Assembly (NCBI GenBank): GCA_028751875.1
Contig: CM054153.1
Location: 9,666,164-9,730,163 of the forward strand
Reading direction: 5' to 3'
DNA length: 64,000 nt
DNA from: Rapana venosa
Lineage: Eukaryota; Mollusca; Gastropoda; Neogastropoda; Muricidae
A program made the position numbers and the translations under genes. Of the stretch, positions 59,101 to 64,000 are shown piece by piece. The stretch's first letter is position 1; every line of letters begins with the position of its first letter. Under the pieces are notes generated by a model, which was not told where the DNA came from, did no database searches, and saw nothing but the letters and a program-made list of their open reading frames with translations.

Positions 59101-62100
59101 TATTCCAAAGTATCAGACTCCAATTCAGCTTATAAAGTAGTTTAATTTATTATTTTATAGACATACCCTACCAAAATCCGACTCTTAAACGTTGAAATTA
59201 GACAGATATTGCGGCCTTTGTTTCGTGGCGCAACCCGATGTTCCACCTACAACATGACACATCGTTGGAAAGCTCTGTTTCCCGCCTTAAAGATTGTGGA
59301 AATTTCCAGCCATTCTATCGTAGTCCCACAGCGTAATCTGCTTCTAAATTTAGTACACAAACTCAAGCGAAATGACCAATGAGAAGGCAGAATGTCCTCA
59401 ATGAACGTAGCCAACAGGTATCTGGTTCGTCGCATTAATTCAAGGGAAGTAAATCCAACAGGTTCTTTCACATCAACAAGACCTGCAGCGATTGAGAAAC
59501 TATTGAAGCTGAAAAGAAGGCAGATCGTATGAAAGACCTTTAAAGTGAAAGCATAGTTGTTGGTATGCCACCAAGGGATGAAATAAAAGATTTAATCACT
59601 GAGTATTTCACCAGTGAAGGCAAAGAAATTGACATAGCGATGACGAGGAGATGGCAACTTTTGAAAAACGACTAACCGTCTAGCTTTTTCTATACATTTT
59701 TTGTGATATTGACTGTCAGACATTCAATAGTTGTACTGAAAATAAGGCTTTCCTTAGCCTTCTCAGCTCAAACAAAATCTCATCTCATCTCATCTGCTCC
59801 CATAACCCCCTCCGGGGTCGTAGGGGCACTGCATTGACGAACGTTGCACCAGCTGCCTCCATTTGCAGCGGTTGTGTGCAAGTGCCTGGGTTGTGGAGAA
59901 CCTCTTCCCTGTCCATTCAGTGATGATGTCTGCCCATTTCTTCCTCTGCCTCGCCTTCTCTTCCCCTGCACTGTTCCCTGCAGTATGGTTTTGGACAGCC
60001 CATATGATCTAGTCACATGTCCGTACCATCTGAGCTTCCTTTTCTTGACTGTGGTCAGCAGGTTTTCATAGTGTTTTACTTGTTAGGTGATGGTTTGTAG
60101 GACTTCGTTGTTGGCAGTGTGGTCCATGTATGAAATGCCAAGTCTGTTCAAGATGACTTTTAACATCACTTTACTGGCATGGCTAATGAGGCTGACCGTT
60201 TGATAGTTTTGGCATTGCTGTAGATTGCCTTTCTTGGGGAGCATGATGATGAGTGATTGGGTCCAAGGTGTTGGCCACTCTCCAGTCTGCCAGATCTTGT
60301 TGCAAATTCTTGTGAGGATGTCTGTCACTTTTTTCCCCCCGTATTTGATCAGCTCTGCTGGAATGTTGTCAATGCCTGCAGCTTTCCCATTTTTCAGTGA
60401 TTTGATTGCTGCCTCAACCTCTTCACGAAGGATAGGAAAGTCATCATCTTCTGACGAGTCCTGACTTTTAAGTACACTGGGGTCACCTTGTGTCTGATGG
60501 TTGTAGAGCTCTGAACAGTACTCTGTCCATCTGTTAATGATATCTTTTTCCTCTGTGAGGCAGTTTCCGTCTTTGTCTTCGATGCTGGTGACTCTTGTCT
60601 GTTTCTGCTGTGTGAGCTCTTTCACAATTTTATAGGCTCTTTTGCTGTTGTTCTTGGTCAAATTTTCTTCAATATCTGAACATTGTTTCTCAATCCATTC
60701 TTCTTTGGCCTTTTTCATGTCTTTCTTGATCTTTTTGCTGATCTCTCTGTATTCCCCTACTCCTGTTGTGTACCCGACACTCTTCAATTTACTTCGTTTA
60801 TCACACATACCCAGGATTTTATCTGTGATCCATGGTTGTTTTTTCTGGCGGTGCTTGCCAAGTACTCCTTTGCTGTTTCCGTCATCACTGCATTGAAACT
60901 GTTGGTTATTGTCTCTGCATCTTTATCAAGTGTAATCAGTGCAGCCAATTTTCCACTTATTTTTGCTTGGAAGGCTTTTGCGATGGTATGGTCCTTCAAT
61001 CTTTCTAGGTTGAATTTTTGCCTGATGTTCTTTGGCTTGTTGATCTTTTTCAGCTGGATTTTAAAGTTCAAGAACACAAGGTCGTGGTCACTGCCCATGT
61101 CTGCACCCGGAAATGTCCTCGTCTTGGCTCTGTTGATGCCAGATCTGAACCGGTTTTGTACCAGTATGTAATCAGTCTGGTTGTGATGGGTTCCATTAGG
61201 TACATGCCATGTCCAGCATCGGGATGCGTTGTGTTCCCCAAGGGTGTTTGCAAGCACCATGTCGTTGCAGCTGGCAAATTCCAGTAGTCTGAGTCCTCTT
61301 TCGTTGGTAGCTGTATTACAGGAGGGTCCACAGAATTTGCTCCAGTCTTTCAGTGCATCAGCACCCACCTTAGCATTCCAGTCTCCTTGAATAATTAGGA
61401 TGTCATTTTTGTTAGCTTTGTCGATGATGCCCTGGAGCTGCATGTAAAATTCCTCTACTACTTCATCATCATGTTCTGATGTTGGCGCATAAGCTTGTAC
61501 CACCGTGATGTTGAAAGGGGCTGCTTTGAGGCGGATGGTTATAAGTCTACTGGTTACTGGGCAGCACCCGAGCACTGAGTTTTTGATGCTCTTGTTGACA
61601 AGGAAGCCTACGCCATTGGTGTGCTTGTCTAATTCACCACTATAGTAGAGTACATGTCCATCAAACAAAATACAACTTGTAATTGGGGCGTTTTGTTTCG
61701 TTTTTCATGTTAACACGATTTGGCCTACTTTCGCTTGAAATTAATGTCATAAAAAAATATAAGATCAAGGAAATATAGGAAACATTCTTTCAAACTTATG
61801 TTTGGAGATCATAGAAGAGTGCCAGCTTAATCTTTTCTCCAAGTTTCATTTAATTTAAAGCCCTGTTGCTAAGGCCTTTCTATCAAAACACTTGTACACA
61901 GTTGAAGAAACTTCAAGTACCATTTTCTCAAAATGGCCGCCTGACCACCCTGTCACTTTAAACTAATATAACTTTGCTTTTAGTCAACCTAAGTTTCTCA
62001 CTGTATCAAATTCTGAAAAATGTTAAAAAGGCACTTAATGTACCTTTGGTGGGAGTGCATCACATTTCACTCTGGTGAACTTCTCGATGATAGACATTCA

Positions 62101-63726
62101 GTCAGTGAAAGCAGTCTTACTATAATAATAAATAATAATATATGGAATTTATATAGCGCTGAATCTTGTAAAGCAAGAAATCAAAGCACTTAGATTTTAA
62201 AAAAAAATTTCAAAGGTAAATGGAATAAGCACTCATGTGCTTTTTTTTCACATCCAGTCCCCATGTGTATGTGGTTTTGTAAATTTTGTCATCTGTTCCC
62301 ACCGGCACACAATGGCCTACTCTTTTGAAAAGCAGAACAGGATTTAATGTGTGCACAAGATGTTCTGCATGCGTTCGCACATGGGGCCTCGGTTTATAGT
62401 CTCATCCGAAGGACTTACCACTGAAAATGTAATGCAAATCTAAGTCTGGACAAAAGAAACAAAAACCCTGCTCAACTTTGTGTGAACACTTATTCCCCCA
62501 ACATCACTTAAAGCCTAATAATCAATGCAAATCAAACAGTGTATGCTGCAAACCTAAATGAGGACGGAAAATGAAAGAGTGTAGCAATTTGTGGTACAAT
62601 ATAAACAAAATTTTTAAAGGAAAAAAAAGGCAAGGTCTACTTCTGTTTCTATCTGGGTTTGTTTTTGTTTGTTTGTTGTTGAGGTCCTTTGTACGTGTTG
62701 GTGTTGTACAGAGTGGCAAAGCTTCTCCTCCCCACCTGGAAAATGACCAGGAAAAGGTTCTTCTGTTGGCTGGTTGCTGTCTCCAGTCTCTCTTCCATGC
62801 GTTCAATCATCTCTTCCGTCGGCACCTCTTCGTCAGAAAAAATTTCCATTCCATCAGCCTCCTGATGACAGAAATCAACCAACCATTTTTTTTTTTAAAT
62901 CCCCACATACACACTGTATTTTTTTCATTGTAACTTTAACACAAATCTGATACCTTTCCTTGCCCAATAACTTAATGTCTTCAGAGAAAGAAAAAAACAC
63001 TAACATTTCAAAACATGTTTTCAGAGAAAGAAAAAAACACCAAAATTTCAAAACATGTCTTCAGAGAAAGAAAAAAACACCAAAATTTCAAAACATGTCT
63101 TCAGAGAAAGAAAAAAAAAAAATTTCAAAACAAGTCTTCAGAGAAAGAAAAAAACTCTAACATTTTTCAAATATTTGTGGAGTATATTTCTGAACAAATA
63201 TCCATCCATCACCTTAATACTATGGGAAATGACAGACAGGAATTAAAGCAGAGCAAAAAACAACATGAAAAAAACAACAGAAAAAAACAACAAAAGCACA
63301 TTATGATTTACTTCACTAGCAGTGTGTGGCTGATGGAAGAAAAAAAATCCTCATTCTGTTGAACAGCTATGTCTTACAAAACAGGAGTACAAAAAGACTT
63401 AAGCTGAATATGCTCTGCTACTATAAAAAAAAAAAACCACTACAAAAATCATAAGAAAACTGTTCAATTCTAACTTCACAAAACCTATGCGGTCATTGGG
63501 GGGGGGGGTGAGGTATCAAAAACCTCAGCCTTTATGGGGCCAGCATATTGAGGGCTCGTGTATAAGACAGACTGAAATGCAAAACCACCACCATTCCAAC
63601 CCCCCACCCACCTTTCTCTTGGCGGCGTCCAGTCTGTCTCTGGTGTCGTCCACTTCACTCTGCAGCTGGTTCACCTGCTTGGTCATCTTCTTGATGGTGC
63701 CGTGCAGGATCTCCCACACAAAGAAA
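56073..63726 (-). CDS. NCBP1: Nuclear cap-binding protein subunit 1, C-terminal part (gene runs off the right edge)
   Basis: Four minus-strand coding exons were found: 63726-63612, 62861-62736, 58494-58381 and 56186-56073. Introns are GT-AG and all internal junctions after the first are phase 0. They give about 155 residues that match the C-terminal MIF4G-like region of CBP80, including [42 protein letters not shown] and [10 protein letters not shown] before the stop. In animals NCBP1 pairs with NCBP2 to bind the 5' cap of nuclear transcripts and promotes splicing, export and the pioneer round of translation. Roughly the last fifth of the protein is present; N-terminal exons lie beyond 64000. 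A candidate poly(A) signal on this strand is at 54409-54404, which would place a 40-bp minisatellite in the 3' UTR. Introns hold SINEs and a truncated LINE. Confidence 0.95.
56650..56840 (-). mobile_element. SINE family 1 relative, head and part of core
   Basis: Minus-strand head TGGTCTAGAGGTAACACACT and CCAGGTTCGATCTGGGTCA, followed by TTGATGAGATGATAAACCGA, the family core. Truncated after the core. In NCBP1's last intron. Confidence 0.75.
57285..57585 (+). mobile_element. SINE family 1, core with LINE-type 3' tail
   Basis: Core TTCGGATGAGACTATAAACC, the GCAGAACATCTTGC segment and the GCACATGAGTGC palindrome, an A-rich linker, then GATTCAGTGCTATATAAATT and (ATT)n. It shows both 3' ends in series: A-type end first, LINE-type tail after it. 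Confidence 0.9.
57590..57850 (-). repeat. Dispersed repeat, inverted relative to 41775-42130
   Basis: Reverse complement shares ACCTGTTCTGAGCTAACACC and GCAGGACACCACCTACTAAG with 41920-41960. Directly follows the SINE tail at 57585. Confidence 0.65.
57957..58290 (+). mobile_element. SINE family 1, full length with alternative 3' end
   Basis: Head GAAGGTGGCAGGAAGGCTAA and GGGTTTGATTGCC, core TATATGAGACTATAAACTGA, the AAAACATCTTGC segment, then an alternative end (GAAGTCGGAATGCGACTACC). The head matches the copy at 14655-15075 closely. Confidence 0.87.
58381..58494 (-). CDS. NCBP1: NCBP1 exon (next to last)
   Basis: Acceptor TTTTTGCAG and donor CTTCAG|GTGAAC, phase 0 on both sides, 38 codons. 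It encodes [20 protein letters not shown] and then the NTPWYKW and ERLQHIFLQ segments, nearly identical in layout to vertebrate CBP80. Confidence 0.96.
58595..58690 (+). mobile_element. SINE family 1 tail piece beside an NCBP1 exon
   Basis: GGACTGGATGTAAAAAAAGC, the GCACATGAGTGC palindrome, then CTCAAAATAAAAGAATAATA and an ATA-rich run. It lies about 100 bp upstream (transcript sense) of the NCBP1 exon at 58494-58381. Confidence 0.82.
59780..61680 (-). mobile_element. LINE with the reverse transcriptase core deleted, in an NCBP1 intron
   Basis: Minus strand: endonuclease from 61668 ([69 protein letters not shown]), a frameshift near 60800, the linker and RT fingers ([35 protein letters not shown]), then a jump at about 60110-60080 to the C-terminal segment ([20 protein letters not shown]). 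The palm with the catalytic Asp-Asp is missing. It has the same orientation as NCBP1. Confidence 0.92.
62110..62425 (-). mobile_element. SINE family 1, core with LINE-type 3' tail
   Basis: Minus-strand core TTCGGATGAGACTATAAACC, the GCAGAACATCTTG segment and the GCACATGAGTGC palindrome, an A-rich linker, then GATTCAGCGCTATATAAATT and (ATT)n. The head is missing. In the NCBP1 intron between 62736 and 58494. Confidence 0.9.
62736..62861 (-). CDS. NCBP1: NCBP1 exon (third from the end), acidic linker
   Basis: Acceptor TTTCTGTCATCAG and donor TTTCCAG|GTGGGG, phase 0 on both sides, 42 codons. The first half is acidic and variable ([18 protein letters not shown]), the second half a conserved helix ending [11 protein letters not shown]. 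In vertebrates the variable half is a basic/acidic Arg-Ser-Asp stretch, so only the end aligns well. Confidence 0.93.
62975..63175. repeat. 40-bp tandem repeat, five units, in NCBP1 intron
   Basis: TCAGAGAAAGAAAAAAACAC starts at 62981, 63021, 63061 and 63101, with a fifth at 63138 after a 3-bp shortening. Units also share AAATTTCAAAACATGT. Confidence 0.95.
63612..63726 (-). CDS. NCBP1: NCBP1 exon (fourth from the end)
   Basis: The acceptor on the minus strand is CTGTCGGCAG. The exon starts with the last base of a split codon, then [20 protein letters not shown] and a Gln/Glu/Asp/Arg-rich helix ending KRK at donor AAAG|GTGGGT in phase 0. Human CBP80 has LFVWEILHSTI at the same place, followed by a coiled-coil-like helix. 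Confidence 0.94.
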
Positions 63727-64000
63727 CTGCCGACAGAAAGACGTCACAGCAACACAGTCAGGGTCAGGCCACTCGTCTTTCCTGTCTTCTGCACCGTTTA
63801 CTAACTATGCTGGAGTGATGGCTTCCCTCTATCGCAGTAGTCTTTCAGCCATGATTACTTTATAGCCCCAAGCAAGGTTCTTCTCTCTGCCAATGTTAGC
63901 CGAACAATATGTGCCAATGTTAGCAGAACAATACTATTGATGTGTCGACACCTTCAATCCAGGGAATTCTCCCAGTAGCGATCCAAGTACAGATCTTCCT

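Noticed and set aside
60784..61668. A 294-codon frame as a host nuclease gene
   Set aside because: It is the endonuclease domain of a LINE ([14 protein letters not shown]) followed by its RT linker.
63727..64000. A further upstream NCBP1 exon at the right edge
   Set aside because: Minus-strand frames in this stretch do not resemble the CBP80 sequence expected before the WEIL exon and have no suitable splice pair.

Overview
This is a stretch of animal nuclear genome, not bacterial or viral. It holds split genes with GT-AG introns, metazoan protein families, long (CA)n/(TG)n tracts, tRNA-derived SINEs, degraded LINEs and many short DNA-transposon copies. The protein sequences and the repeat style fit a lophotrochozoan, most likely a gastropod mollusc. 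That assignment is by recognition, not a search.

Three protein-coding genes are supported. (1) A FAM221B-like gene on the + strand has seven coding exons between 4116 and 23626. They join to 981 nt, i.e. 326 codons plus stop, with consistent splice phases. (2) SDHAF4, a succinate dehydrogenase assembly factor, lies on the + strand with two coding exons (31396-31423 and 34833-35140; 111 aa) and an Arg-rich presequence. (3) The C-terminal part of NCBP1 (CBP80, nuclear cap-binding complex) is on the - strand. Its last four coding exons run from 63726 down to the stop at 56073, and the gene continues beyond the right edge. The three genes have unrelated jobs and do not form a functional cluster.

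Region by region: 1-4115 is repeat-rich upstream sequence (SINE-tail fragments, a LINE fragment, homopolymer runs). 4116-23626 is FAM221B, whose introns hold inverted MITEs around exon 3, two antisense LINEs and a self-nested MITE. 23627-31395 is 3' flank and intergenic DNA with old repeats. 31396-35140 is SDHAF4, whose single intron carries a SINE and a 1.6-kb DNA transposon ending 35 bp before exon 2. 35141-56072 is a long gene-poor stretch with SINEs, a solo MITE and a striking run of minisatellites (G-rich 43.2-45.5 kb, GA-rich and 34-bp units 48.0-48.7 kb, 57-bp units 53.3-54.3 kb, 40-bp units 54.8-55.6 kb). 56073-63726 is NCBP1, with SINEs and a LINE that lost its catalytic core in the introns.

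The most interesting signals are in the repeats and their relation to the genes: exon 3 of FAM221B sits in the loop of a potential ~630-bp RNA hairpin; a TTAA-inserting MITE is nested in opposite orientation inside a copy of itself; a LINE and a SINE family share one 3' tail; and a transposon end abuts the SDHAF4 splice acceptor. I saw no defence system, CRISPR array, operon or other previously undescribed multi-gene system.
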